A stretch of 64,000 nt of DNA from Shewanella inventionis (GTDB lineage: Bacteria; Pseudomonadota; Gammaproteobacteria; Enterobacterales; Shewanellaceae), in contig NZ_BMII01000020.1 of the NCBI RefSeq assembly GCF_014641855.1, forward strand, positions 1 through 64,000, written 5' to 3'. Under the pieces are notes generated by a model. It saw only the letters and a program-made list of their open reading frames with translations. It did not search any database and was not told the DNA's origin. Shown piece by piece: positions 42,612-51,575 of the stretch (within the stretch, counting starts at the first letter, position 1; each line of letters opens with the position of its first letter). The translations under genes were made by a program, and so were the position numbers.

Positions 42612-43199
42612 ATGAGCCATTTATTTGCCCATTTAGCCCGGATGAAGTTAATTCAACGTTGGCCATTAATGTATAACGTTCGCCGTGAAAACGTTCAGGA
42701 GCATTCATTACAAGTGGCCATGGTCGCCCATGCATTAGTGATTATCAGTAATAAGAAGTTTGCAACCCACTTAGACGCAAACAAAGCCGCAACCATTGCG
42801 ATTTATCATGATGCCAGTGAAATTCTAACAGGCGATTTACCGACGCCGGTGAAGTACTTTAATAAAGAAATTGAAGCGGAATATAAAAAGATAGAAGCCA
42901 TTGCAGAGCAACGTATGTTAGAAATGGTGCCCGATGAATTTAAAGACGATTATCGCAGCTTATTTATTAGCGAACAGGCCGACCCACAATATAAAGCCAT
43001 TGTTAAAGCCGCCGACACCCTGTGCGCCTATTTAAAATGTTTAGAAGAACAAAAAGCCGGAAACAGTGAATTTAACAGTGCCCGTAAACGTTTAGAACAC
43101 ATGCTAGATGAAAACCCTAACCCAGCAGTACGATATTTTAGAGACTGTTTTATCCCAAGCTTTACCCTCAATTTAGACGAAATTAATCAAATGCTGTAA
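42612..43199 (+). CDS. yfbR: 5'-deoxynucleotidase YfbR (195 aa)
   Basis: An HD-domain phosphohydrolase that dephosphorylates deoxynucleoside 5'-monophosphates. Motifs are [19 protein letters not shown] (His ligand), [19 protein letters not shown] (HD pair and catalytic region) and [15 protein letters not shown] (last Asp ligand). [15 protein letters not shown] matches the substrate-specific Arg-Trp of E. coli YfbR. The ATG at 42612 follows AAGGAGTCTC. The stop is eight bases before the dGTPase ATG, with an AAGGAG between, so the two nucleotide hydrolases are an operon. Confidence 0.94.
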   Translation: MSHLFAHLARMKLIQRWPLMYNVRRENVQEHSLQVAMVAHALVIISNKKFATHLDANKAATIAIYHDASEILTGDLPTPVKYFNKEIEAEYKKIEAIAEQRMLEMVPDEFKDDYRSLFISEQADPQYKAIVKAADTLCAYLKCLEEQKAGNSEFNSARKRLEHMLDENPNPAVRYFRDCFIPSFTLNLDEINQML

Positions 43200-43207
43200 G
43201 GAGCCCT

Positions 43208-44569
43208 ATGTCCGACACCACAACACAGCAAGACAATATATGGCACCAGCGCCTGTTAGGTGAAGACAAGCAACGCCGTAATGATCATCGAAGCCCTTTT
43301 CAACGCGATCGCGCTCGCATACTACATTCAGCTGCATTTAGACGTTTACAAGCCAAAACCCAGGTACTCGGTGTTGGTATGAATGATTTTTATCGCACAC
43401 GGTTAACGCATTCGCTAGAAGTGTCTCAAATCGGTACAGGCATTACCGCCCAATTACGCCGTAAATACCCTCAGTTAAAACCCTTACTCAACTCAATGAG
43501 TTTAATCGAATCAATCTGTTTAGCTCACGATATAGGTCACCCGCCATTTGGACACGGCGGTGAAGTTGCACTGAATTATATGATGCGCCATCACGGCGGA
43601 TTTGAAGGCAACGGCCAAACCTTCAGGATTTTGTCGAGACTAGAACCTTACACGCCATCCTGGGGAATGAACCTCACTAGGCGAACCTTGCTTGGGATCA
43701 TGAAATACCCGGCAATGCATTCACAACTGTATATAGATCTCAACAAACCCGACATTGCAAACCATAGGCAATTAAAGCCCTCTGATTGGCCGCCCGTAAA
43801 AGGGTTATTCGACGATGACCAACCGATTATTGATTGGGTATTATCGGCTCTGAGCGACGACGACCGGCAATTGTTTATTAGCAGCGAGCAAAGCACAGTT
43901 AACACCCATTACCCTCACCTTAAAACGCGCTTTAAATCATTAGACTGCTCAATTATGGAGCTGGCAGATGATATTGCCTATGCAGTACACGATCTCGAAG
44001 ACGCCATCGTCATGGGCATTGTTAACCAAAGGCAATGGCAAAGCGATGTCGTAGAGCCACTTTGCAATATAAATGATGAGTGGCTTAAATCAGAAATTGC
44101 CAAGATTGGCGAAAAGCTGTTTTCTCACGAGCATCACCTTCGAAAAGATGCCATTGGCACCCTGGTAAATGGCTTTGTTACTGCCATAAATATCAATACC
44201 CATGAGCTCTTTGAAGCCGAGTTACTCAAATATAATGCAGAATTACAAACCGATTTTGCCCTAACGCTTCATGTACTCAAACAACTGGTGTTTAAATACG
44301 TCATTCGTAAGCCTGAAATTCAAATGATCGAATATAAAGGCCAGCAAATTGTAATGGAGTTATTTGAAGCTTTTGCCTCAGATCCTGAACGTTTATTACC
44401 CGTTAATACGCGCGAGCGATGGTTAACGGCAACCTCAGAGCAAACCAACCCTATGCGAGTAATTGCAGATTATATATCAGGCATGACAGATGAGTTTGCA
44501 GGCAGGTTACATCAACAGTTGTTTGGTTCTAAAAGTGCAGGGATTTTAGAGTTAAACAACGAGCACTAA
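43208..44569 (+). CDS. dgt: Deoxyguanosinetriphosphate triphosphohydrolase-like HD protein (453 aa)
   Basis: This HD-superfamily enzyme is predicted to hydrolyse dGTP (or other dNTPs) to deoxynucleoside and tripolyphosphate. It has [12 protein letters not shown] and [14 protein letters not shown] (first His), [16 protein letters not shown] (HD and second His), and [16 protein letters not shown] (last Asp) in the standard order. The length is nearer the short, broad dGTPase family than E. coli Dgt (505). A Shewanella putrefaciens dGTPase from this broad family was reported to protect against phages. Coupled to yfbR. Confidence 0.9.
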   Translation: MSDTTTQQDNIWHQRLLGEDKQRRNDHRSPFQRDRARILHSAAFRRLQAKTQVLGVGMNDFYRTRLTHSLEVSQIGTGITAQLRRKYPQLKPLLNSMSLIESICLAHDIGHPPFGHGGEVALNYMMRHHGGFEGNGQTFRILSRLEPYTPSWGMNLTRRTLLGIMKYPAMHSQLYIDLNKPDIANHRQLKPSDWPPVKGLFDDDQPIIDWVLSALSDDDRQLFISSEQSTVNTHYPHLKTRFKSLDCSIMELADDIAYAVHDLEDAIVMGIVNQRQWQSDVVEPLCNINDEWLKSEIAKIGEKLFSHEHHLRKDAIGTLVNGFVTAININTHELFEAELLKYNAELQTDFALTLHVLKQLVFKYVIRKPEIQMIEYKGQQIVMELFEAFASDPERLLPVNTRERWLTATSEQTNPMRVIADYISGMTDEFAGRLHQQLFGSKSAGILELNNEH

Positions 44570-44582
44570 TGGTGGTTAGAAA

Positions 44583-44616
44583 AGAAAAAAGCGCTTAGTT
44601 ATCTCAACTAAGCGCT
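44583..44616 (-). terminator. Terminator of the hexitol cluster
   Basis: On the minus strand AGCGCTTAGTT/AACTAAGCGCT with a five-base loop is followed by TTTTTTC. It is about 105 nt past the fructokinase stop, and convergent dgt ends 14 nt away. Confidence 0.8.
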
Positions 44617-44721
44617 ACTGGGTTAAATAAAGGGGAACTAACCCAAACGACACACGACACTTCACTTTTACATACAACAATTGTTTACATAAAACGGTTT
44701 ACTGCCTTATCCATTAACCCC

Positions 44722-45642
44722 TTATTGTGGCTGCATAAATGCATTAATTTGCTCAAGCGTTAACTCAGGTGTTGCACCAGCAGACTGAGCAACCATCGCA
44801 CCAACAGCGCAAGCAAAATCGATGGCAAACTGTGGATTATTGTCAGTGCATAATTGATACAATAACGATCCTAAAAAAGAATCGCCTGCACCAACCGTAT
44901 CAACCACTTTGACTAAGTAGCCAGAGTTGTAAAACTTTTGGCCATTAACACTTAACAAAGCACCATGACTGCCTTTTGTCACACACAAATACTGAGTTTG
45001 TGTTTGCGCAGCAATAAAATCTAAATTTTGTTCTAAAGAATTAAACGGTGAGCCCATTGCCTTGGCAATTTCGTATAACTCATCATCGTTTAATTTGATA
45101 AAATCAGCTTTATTCATCAACTTAACTATACTGTCGATGTCATAGTGTGGCGCACGAAGGTTAACGTCAAACACACTAAAATTAGCGCATTCCACTAAAG
45201 CAGCTAACGTTGCAAAAGAGACAGGGCTTCGGCCGATTAAACTACCAAACACAAATACATCAGCCTGTTTTACCTGGCTAATCACACTGTCTGTTAACTC
45301 AATATTATCCCAGGCAGTGTCGGCAACAATTTCATATGATGCAGATCCATTTTTATCTAATGTTACTTGTACTGTACTGGTACTTTTATGCGGATCAATG
45401 GCAATACAATCACGATTGACGCCACGCTCATCAATAAAGGCCAACAACTCTTGCCCAAGCGCATCATCACCAACAGCACTAATCATGGCGCCTTTAATGC
45501 CTAACGCATTGAGCCTAACACACACATTTAGTGGTGCCCCGCCAACGCGCTTACCGTCAGGAAAGCAATCCCACAACACTTCACCAAAACAACTGATGTT
45601 AATATCAGCCTTGGCTTTATGATTAATTAATATGCTATTCAT
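44722..45642 (-). CDS. Fructokinase, PfkB family (306 aa)
   Basis: A ribokinase/PfkB-type sugar kinase, most likely ATP:fructose 6-phosphotransferase. The N-terminal FGEVLWDCFPDGKRVGGAPLNV carries the sugar-binding GG motif. The C-terminal DTVGAGDSFLGSLLY carries the catalytic Asp and anion hole. Its start is five bases after the dehydrogenase stop, so it would phosphorylate the fructose made there to fructose-6-phosphate. The kinase family is certain; fructose as substrate is inferred from neighbours and from FGEVLWD, common in fructokinases. Confidence 0.88.
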   Translation of the reverse strand: MNSILINHKAKADINISCFGEVLWDCFPDGKRVGGAPLNVCVRLNALGIKGAMISAVGDDALGQELLAFIDERGVNRDCIAIDPHKSTSTVQVTLDKNGSASYEIVADTAWDNIELTDSVISQVKQADVFVFGSLIGRSPVSFATLAALVECANFSVFDVNLRAPHYDIDSIVKLMNKADFIKLNDDELYEIAKAMGSPFNSLEQNLDFIAAQTQTQYLCVTKGSHGALLSVNGQKFYNSGYLVKVVDTVGAGDSFLGSLLYQLCTDNNPQFAIDFACAVGAMVAQSAGATPELTLEQINAFMQPQ

Positions 45643-45647
45643 ATGGC

Positions 45648-47174
45648 TTAACCTTTTGCTTGTAATCTTGCTTGCATAATCGTTTTTATATCACTGCCAG
45701 GTGCATACAATGCAGCAATGGCTTGGCGGTAATCCTTACAGAAATTAGCCTGATTATTTAATTCACCAAATAAGTCGGTTATCTGTAAAAACGCCAAAGG
45801 ATCTTGCTCGGTTTTACTTGCATAATCGTGTAATTGAGCAGCCATTTGGTCGTTAATATCAAGTTTATTACCTTGCTGATCCACACGCTTGTCACTGTAT
45901 AAACACCACGCTGCAATAACTAAAGTCGCTAAAGAAGTATCTCGGCCCTGTGCGATGTTTTCATTAATTGAAGCAATAAGAAACTTAGGTAATTTTGCTG
46001 AGCTTTCTAAACAAATACGCGCCAAACTGTCTTTAATGTTTGGATTAGCAAAACGCTCAATTAAGGTGTCTTTGTACTGAGTTAAATCAATACCGTCTAG
46101 TTGGTCTAATAATGGTGTGACTTCATCATCCATAAATTTGCGTAAATACGCTGCAAATAACGGATCGGTCACCGACTCATCAATAGTAGCAAACCCATTG
46201 ATAGAACCAAGCAAGCCTAAAACAGAATGGCCAGCATTGAGTAAACGAATTTTCATTTTCTCAAAAGGGGTAACATCGCTAACAAATTGAGCACCAACAG
46301 TATCTAACGCAGGGCGGCCATCACTAAAGTTATCTTCAATAACCCATTGAGTAAAGGCTTCACACGTAATTGGCCATTCATCATTAACATTGTATGCATT
46401 GGCCACATATTCAATATCTGCTTTGGTTGTTACTGGGGTAATACGGTCAACCATCGCATTTGGAAACGCCACATTTGCAGCAATCCATTGGCCAAGTTCT
46501 GCATCAATTTTACTCACAAATGCTAATAGCATTTTACGGGTCATGTCACCGTTGTGCTGAATATTGTCGCAAGACTGAATAGTAAAAGGTTTCATGCCCA
46601 AGGCTTTACGCTGTATTAATGCAGCAGTGATATAACCAAAGGCAGTGATTGGATCTTGTAAATTAGCCATATCATGGATAATTTCTGGGTTAGTAAAATC
46701 AAACTCACCTGTTGCAGGATTAAAGTTGTAACCACCTTCGGTAATCGTGAGAGACACAATTTTAGTGTCAGGATTAACCAGTTTATCAATGACCTGCTTT
46801 TTGTTTTCTGGTGCAAATAAAAAGTCGATCATTGAACCAATCACTTGATGATCGATCTGCCCATTCGGGTGTCGAACAGTAAGGCTATACAAGTAATCTT
46901 GTTTTACCAATACGTCACGTAAACCGCGGTTTGCTTCTAATAAGCCAACACCACAAATCGCCCACGATTCTGAGCCTGGCTTTTTTAGCAGCTCATTGAC
47001 ATACATAGCTTGATGAGCGCGATGAAAACCACCCACACCAATATGCACAATACCGGCAGTGAGTGAACTGCGGTCATAATTAGGCACATCAACATCGGCA
47101 GGTAAAGTTGGTAACGATTGTTGATTTAGCGTGTTCAGTTTAACGTTTGATTGTTGAGTGTGCTGCATGTTCAT
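45648..47174 (-). CDS. Mannitol 2-dehydrogenase family protein (508 aa)
   Basis: A polyol dehydrogenase of the long-chain mannitol dehydrogenase family, which oxidises D-mannitol to D-fructose with NAD. The nucleotide loop is VHIGVGGFHRAHQAMYV (about residues 43-59). The substrate motif KIRLLNAGHSVLG has the catalytic Lys with Asn and His. GGYNFNPATG and RITPVTT are family blocks. Length is typical. Two ATGs are possible, 47174 and 47168; the second has better spacing from GGGG. Fructuronate or arabinitol activity is the alternative, but the fructokinase next door favours mannitol. Confidence 0.88.
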   Translation of the reverse strand: MNMQHTQQSNVKLNTLNQQSLPTLPADVDVPNYDRSSLTAGIVHIGVGGFHRAHQAMYVNELLKKPGSESWAICGVGLLEANRGLRDVLVKQDYLYSLTVRHPNGQIDHQVIGSMIDFLFAPENKKQVIDKLVNPDTKIVSLTITEGGYNFNPATGEFDFTNPEIIHDMANLQDPITAFGYITAALIQRKALGMKPFTIQSCDNIQHNGDMTRKMLLAFVSKIDAELGQWIAANVAFPNAMVDRITPVTTKADIEYVANAYNVNDEWPITCEAFTQWVIEDNFSDGRPALDTVGAQFVSDVTPFEKMKIRLLNAGHSVLGLLGSINGFATIDESVTDPLFAAYLRKFMDDEVTPLLDQLDGIDLTQYKDTLIERFANPNIKDSLARICLESSAKLPKFLIASINENIAQGRDTSLATLVIAAWCLYSDKRVDQQGNKLDINDQMAAQLHDYASKTEQDPLAFLQITDLFGELNNQANFCKDYRQAIAALYAPGSDIKTIMQARLQAKG

Positions 47175-47266
47175 GCCCCGTAAAAAATAATTATCTATTT
47201 CGTGTTATTAACATAACACGCCTGACCCAAAGCAATTTATTCACGCTTTGGGTCGTTCAATACTCT

Positions 47267-48982
47267 TTATGAATTTAAATTTTTATGACGTTTCAATGCA
47301 AAATACGAGCAACTAAAATAAATAACAGTACATGCAAAACTGACTGATTCAAATAGTGATTTATTCTCTGCATAAATATCCATGCTAGGACTATAAAACA
47401 TCACATTAACAGCCAACCCGGCAATAATAGCTAAAGAAACAAATGCAAAACCATTTAATAACTTAGTCAATTTGCTCGTGTCATCGATTGTTTCTTTATC
47501 ATCTTTGGCCATTGCATCTTGATATTCAGCAATTTGTTGCTGCTCTTTTTCATCAGCTAAAATAGCATCGGTATAGTCTAAATCAGCGCCATACTTTTTC
47601 GCTAACACGGTATAAACAATAATGGTGAATATCCATGTTGGAATAAATAAGTAATAAAACGAAATAATATCTAAACTATTTAAACCAAAACCAAATATTA
47701 ATGCTAACGCCCACGTTGCAATAGCAGGTGTACTTTTAGAGAGGTTTTGATATTTAGCCCAATAACGAGTTAACCCAATTTTAGGAAATAACACGTGCTC
47801 AGCAAATACAATACCGCCTACTGGCACAACTAATAAACCTGCATAAGTTAAGAGTGGCAGCATTTGGGTAAACACAAATGGGAAGCAGGCAATCACAACT
47901 GTCACTAGCCCTACAACAGCGGTCGTTCGTTCACGTGATTGATTAACAAAGATTGACTGAGCGGCTAAACCGGCACGATAAAGGTTAGCATTTGCAGTGG
48001 TCCAACCCGCAATAATGATAATAACAAAACCAGAAAAGCCCAATGCATGATATGCCACATCACCTGGATCAAGTTGCGTAATGGTGGTTTTTAAAAGCAC
48101 AGCAGTACCTGCACCCATAATACCTGCAGAGATCCAAGCTAGGTAATGGCCAAAAAACATGCCCACACCAGAAAATAAACCATAACTTTTACGCTTAGCA
48201 AAGCGGAAAATGGCCATGTCAATTAAACCAAAGTGAGTAATCGAGTTAGCTGCCCAAGCAAAGCCAATGACTTCTAATAAGCCTATGCCCTTTTCACCTT
48301 TGTCATTAACCCCAGTCCAAATCGAGCTGTCGCCAATGGTCATAAAGTCTTGCCAACTCGTTAGCGTGGTTGAGCCGATAACATGGTTTGACAACTCAGG
48401 AAACAAACTGAAAGAACCTGCAATGAATATGACAAATAGCCAAGGAGCACATATTTTAGAAAAGTCAGCTACGGTTGAGAATCCGTACATGGCTACCACA
48501 ACCACAATTGAGCCAACGGCCAATACGATCATGACAAACCACAAACTACTCGGATACCAATTTAACTGTGCAGGGATATCAAACAAGAAACGAACCGCGG
48601 TTGACGACACTGTAATCATTGCGGCAGAAATGACCGCAAAGATAATCACGTTAGCCCAGTTATAGAGCTTAGTCATCGAATCGCCAGCAATTTTATTTAA
48701 ATAATTGTACAAACTTAATCGTGTTTCTACGGCAATAGGTGCCGTTAATAACCACCAAGAGCACATGGCTAATAGATTACCAATTAATAACCCCAGAAGA
48801 ATATCAATTGTCGATGCACCTAAGGCAACAAAGGTCGCACCAATAACAAATTCAGTTGCAGCAACATGCTCCCCAGCATATAAACCCGCAAAGTGTTTCC
48901 ACCCGTGCAGTTTATTTTTAGCAACGGGAAGCTGCTCTTCATTCATTTGATGAAATGAAGAATCCTGGTGACTTGTAGTCAT
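47267..48982 (-). CDS. NCS1-family (purine-cytosine permease-like) transporter in the hexitol cluster (571 aa)
   Basis: An inner-membrane carrier with about 12 hydrophobic segments. It has FVIGATFVALGASTIDILLGLLIG, a cytosine permease-like N-terminal block, and VLAVGSIVVVVAMYGF further on. NCS1 carriers usually move nucleobases, hydantoin or related molecules with Na+ or H+. It is placed upstream of, and in line with, the mannitol dehydrogenase and fructokinase, and no other transporter is in the cluster, so it may carry the hexitol. The hydrophilic loop about residues 455-490 is charged and unusual. Confidence 0.8.
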   Translation of the reverse strand: MTTSHQDSSFHQMNEEQLPVAKNKLHGWKHFAGLYAGEHVAATEFVIGATFVALGASTIDILLGLLIGNLLAMCSWWLLTAPIAVETRLSLYNYLNKIAGDSMTKLYNWANVIIFAVISAAMITVSSTAVRFLFDIPAQLNWYPSSLWFVMIVLAVGSIVVVVAMYGFSTVADFSKICAPWLFVIFIAGSFSLFPELSNHVIGSTTLTSWQDFMTIGDSSIWTGVNDKGEKGIGLLEVIGFAWAANSITHFGLIDMAIFRFAKRKSYGLFSGVGMFFGHYLAWISAGIMGAGTAVLLKTTITQLDPGDVAYHALGFSGFVIIIIAGWTTANANLYRAGLAAQSIFVNQSRERTTAVVGLVTVVIACFPFVFTQMLPLLTYAGLLVVPVGGIVFAEHVLFPKIGLTRYWAKYQNLSKSTPAIATWALALIFGFGLNSLDIISFYYLFIPTWIFTIIVYTVLAKKYGADLDYTDAILADEKEQQQIAEYQDAMAKDDKETIDDTSKLTKLLNGFAFVSLAIIAGLAVNVMFYSPSMDIYAENKSLFESVSFACTVIYFSCSYFALKRHKNLNS

Positions 48983-49130
48983 TATTTTTATATTCCTAAT
49001 TTTTCGAGGTAAAATAAACCCTCACCCCAGACAGGTGATAAATTAACATTACCTTTGTTTACTTATTATTTCTGTTGAGTTGAAATAATAACCCCATTTA
49101 CTTTCGCTTTACTTACCGCTTTTATTAAAC

Positions 49131-49168
49131 TCATAATTACCTGGGTTTTAATCCCTAGACAATTATGA
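49131..49168. promoter_or_regulatory. Palindrome, candidate operator or attenuator upstream of the permease
   Basis: TCATAATT (49131-49138) and its complement (49161-49168) enclose a second partial symmetry, CTGGG/CCCTAG. It lies between the regulator stop and the permease start (48983-49248), where a SorC-family operator would be expected. A transcript hairpin is the alternative. Confidence 0.45.
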
Positions 49169-49248
49169 GCCAATTCTAATTTTTATTGTATTCTGTTAAT
49201 CAAATCACTTTTAGTGCTAGCAACCTAACTCATGACTTGTCAATATTG

Positions 49249-50211
49249 TTACTTTAACCTTGCCAGTATTTGCTCAGCTGTATATTCGTTTGTAATTAAT
49301 GAATTAATTAACCCACCATGCAAAGCACCTAAAATGGCATCCACTTTATTTTTGCCCGCGGCAATACCATAAACGGGTTTGTTTGCATTTATCTTTAGTG
49401 GTGAACTCATGACCAATTGATTAATAGGATGATCTAATAATCGCCCTTGTTGATCATATACCCAGCTAATAATTTCACCGGCAGCTTTCACACTCACTAA
49501 TTCAGTTAATTGGTTTTGATCGATAAATCCATCAAGCATCAGTGGCGATTGGCCACTCATTTGGCCAACCCCAACAAACGTGGCATCAGCTTGCTCAATT
49601 AACGATAAAATACTTTTTACCGGTCTGAGCTCATGCAATAAGGTTTTTTCTTCCACTGAGTTAGCAATCACAGGCAAAGGCATTGGGTAATGTTTAGCCT
49701 GTACCCTGTTGGCCATGCTGACCACAATATCAAATGCCGAAGCAGAACCGTCAGACATCATGTTACCAAGCAAAGACACAATCTTGTGTTGCGGGCATTG
49801 CATGGAAGGCAGCTCATCAATACAGGCTTTAAGCGCCCTACCCGTACCAAATGCCAATGTTCTGGGTTGTTCTGACTTTAAATAGCGTTCTACAACTGCC
49901 GCACTCATTTGCGCTAAACCATGTACCGAACTGTCATCAATCGGGTCACTTGGCACAATTTCACATTCAATTAACGAAAAACGCCGTTTAAGCTCTTCGC
50001 CTAACTCCATGCACTTAGCAATGGGGTGATCTAACCGAACTTTAATTAACCCTTCACTTACTGCTAATGCAACTAACCTTTGCGCAGACTGCCTCGACAC
50101 TTCGAGTTTTTGCGCTATTTCATCTTGAGTATTTTTAGCTACGTAATACAACCAAGCCGCTCTTGCTGCGTCTTCTAACCGCGCTAATTCTGAATTTGAT
50201 TTACTGTCCAT
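49249..50211 (-). CDS. SorC-family sugar-responsive transcriptional regulator (320 aa)
   Basis: SorC regulators bind operators with an N-terminal helix-turn-helix and sense a phosphosugar or sugar with a C-terminal sugar-isomerase-like domain. Here the helix-turn-helix is YYVAKNTQDEIAQKLEVSRQSAQRLVALAV at about residues 22-50. The effector domain carries TLAFGTGRALKACI and GIAAGKNKVDAILGALHGGLINSLIT, which are family hallmarks. AGGA precedes the ATG. It follows the HAD gene by 21 bases and precedes the permease, so it is the probable regulator of the hexitol cluster. Confidence 0.9.
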   Translation of the reverse strand: MDSKSNSELARLEDAARAAWLYYVAKNTQDEIAQKLEVSRQSAQRLVALAVSEGLIKVRLDHPIAKCMELGEELKRRFSLIECEIVPSDPIDDSSVHGLAQMSAAVVERYLKSEQPRTLAFGTGRALKACIDELPSMQCPQHKIVSLLGNMMSDGSASAFDIVVSMANRVQAKHYPMPLPVIANSVEEKTLLHELRPVKSILSLIEQADATFVGVGQMSGQSPLMLDGFIDQNQLTELVSVKAAGEIISWVYDQQGRLLDHPINQLVMSSPLKINANKPVYGIAAGKNKVDAILGALHGGLINSLITNEYTAEQILARLK

Positions 50212-50232
50212 GATAGTCCTATTGATTCAGTA

Positions 50233-50904
50233 TTAACGCATGATGCTTGGCATTAAGCGTGTTAAATCGTTCCAATCAGTTAACGCAGGCACCTGTGGGT
50301 AAGCCGTTGCAACTGGATGATTATGATAACTAATGTGGCCGCCACCAATATAATGAATAACAGGCATATTTGCAGCAATCGCGGCTGTTACGCCAAAATA
50401 GCTATCTTCAATCACTAAACAATGTTCTGGTGCCATCCCCATCCTGTTGGCGGCATGTAAAAATAAATCCGGAGCAGGTTTTCCTCTACTCACATCGCTA
50501 GCAGTAAACACCTTATCGGCAAACACATCGGTTAGCCCAACAACCGACAACGCTTTTGTTGTGCGTGGTAAACTGCTGCTTGTGGCAATACAGCACGGTA
50601 CTTTAAGTGCTGCTAATACCTCTTTAATGCCTTGCGTTACGGTTAAGTCGCGTTCGAAGGCTTGTAAAAGTTGCTCGCGGTATTGAGCCTCAAAATCTGC
50701 TGGTATCGAAATCGACAATAAACTGTTAATTTTTGCCGCTACAGTTGCAAACTGGCATCCTAAAAAATGTTGTTGCACAAACGCCATGTCAATTTGTGCG
50801 CCCAATAAGGCCAATTTATCAATTAATACATTGGCGCTAATGACTTCACTATCAATCACGACACCATCGCAATCAAAAATAACCAATTGTGGGTTTGTAT
50901 CCAT
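50233..50904 (-). CDS. HAD-superfamily sugar-phosphatase-like protein (223 aa)
   Basis: A subfamily IA HAD hydrolase. Motif I is VIFDCDGVVIDSE with the nucleophile Asp and general acid Asp, motif II is IATSSS, motif III carries Lys in RGKPAPDLFL, and motif IV is LVIEDSYFGVTAA. The beta-phosphoglucomutase/sugar phosphatase branch fits (CDGVVIDSE, GKPAPD). Placed in front of the SorC gene, it may remove phosphate from a hexitol or hexose phosphate, but the substrate cannot be read from the sequence. Confidence 0.85.
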   Translation of the reverse strand: MDTNPQLVIFDCDGVVIDSEVISANVLIDKLALLGAQIDMAFVQQHFLGCQFATVAAKINSLLSISIPADFEAQYREQLLQAFERDLTVTQGIKEVLAALKVPCCIATSSSLPRTTKALSVVGLTDVFADKVFTASDVSRGKPAPDLFLHAANRMGMAPEHCLVIEDSYFGVTAAIAANMPVIHYIGGGHISYHNHPVATAYPQVPALTDWNDLTRLMPSIMR

Positions 50905-51446
50905 AAACCAGCCTTAATCAATAAAATATCAAGCGGCTATATTACAATGATTTTGGTTTAAAACCCCAATGCTAAGTGCATAGCTCACATCGCTTAACGA
51001 GTGATTTTTTACTATCCAATGATGCACAAACAAACAGATTGAGCATTCGCCCTCATGCTGAGCATATTCCCTCTTCTGTAAATTGAAGTCAATCACATTT
51101 ATTACATTAAATAAGCAAAACATGCTTTAGCCGTTGCTTATTTAGTTTTAAAGCTAATAAAATGTTATTTAAATTCAATAAAATAATAATTTTTAGTTTT
51201 TTTATTGATATAAAACACCCTAGTCAGAATGAGCAAAAATCACTCTATTTGAATTACAGAACAATGTCATAACACGCTATTTTCGACAAACATTGCAGCC
51301 AAACACTGATTCAATAAGCGATACTTGCCTATTTTACATGCTCAAAATAACAACACTTTAAATATGCTTTAGCGTGAAAGTTAACCAAACTATTCAAAAT
51401 TACGCCACGCCAAAGCGAATTACAGTGTGTTAACCCATAAAAACCA

Positions 51447-51461
51447 TGTAATAAAATTACG
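51447..51461. promoter_or_regulatory. Candidate HexR operator, adhE distal
   Basis: TGTAATAAAATTACG matches TGTAAT-WWW-ATTACA at 14 of 15 positions, 115 bp before the adhE ATG. Seen by eye; HexR control of adhE is recalled from Shewanella studies. Confidence 0.62.
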
Positions 51462-51509
51462 TAAATTAGCTTTTTGCGGTCAACATCACAGCACATTTAC
51501 CTTATAAAC

Positions 51510-51524
51510 TGTAATTTTATTAAC
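51510..51524. promoter_or_regulatory. Weaker HexR-like site, adhE proximal
   Basis: TGTAATTTTATTAAC matches the HexR consensus at 13 of 15 positions, 52 bp before the adhE ATG. It may be a second operator or a chance AT-rich match. Confidence 0.4.
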
Positions 51525-51575
51525 AAAGAATATTTTACAAAAACGATTTGTTGAATATTTTTAGAGGAAATCAAC

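Larger units (their letters stand above)
50905..51575. other. Intergenic region upstream of adhE
   Basis: A 671-bp AT-rich region without a credible gene; a 64-codon minus-strand frame near 50929-51123 has no ribosome-binding site and is probably chance. It must hold the promoters of the HAD/SorC operon and of adhE, and it contains two HexR-like sites listed separately. Confidence 0.6.

Noticed and set aside
50975..50995. CRP-like site (AGTGCATAGCTCACA)
   Set aside because: With the required six-base spacer only the right half (TCACA) matches; the left half fails.
50929..51123. 64-codon minus-strand frame upstream of the HAD gene
   Set aside because: No ribosome-binding site, Cys/His/Ile-rich composition typical of AT-rich non-coding DNA, and no family resemblance.
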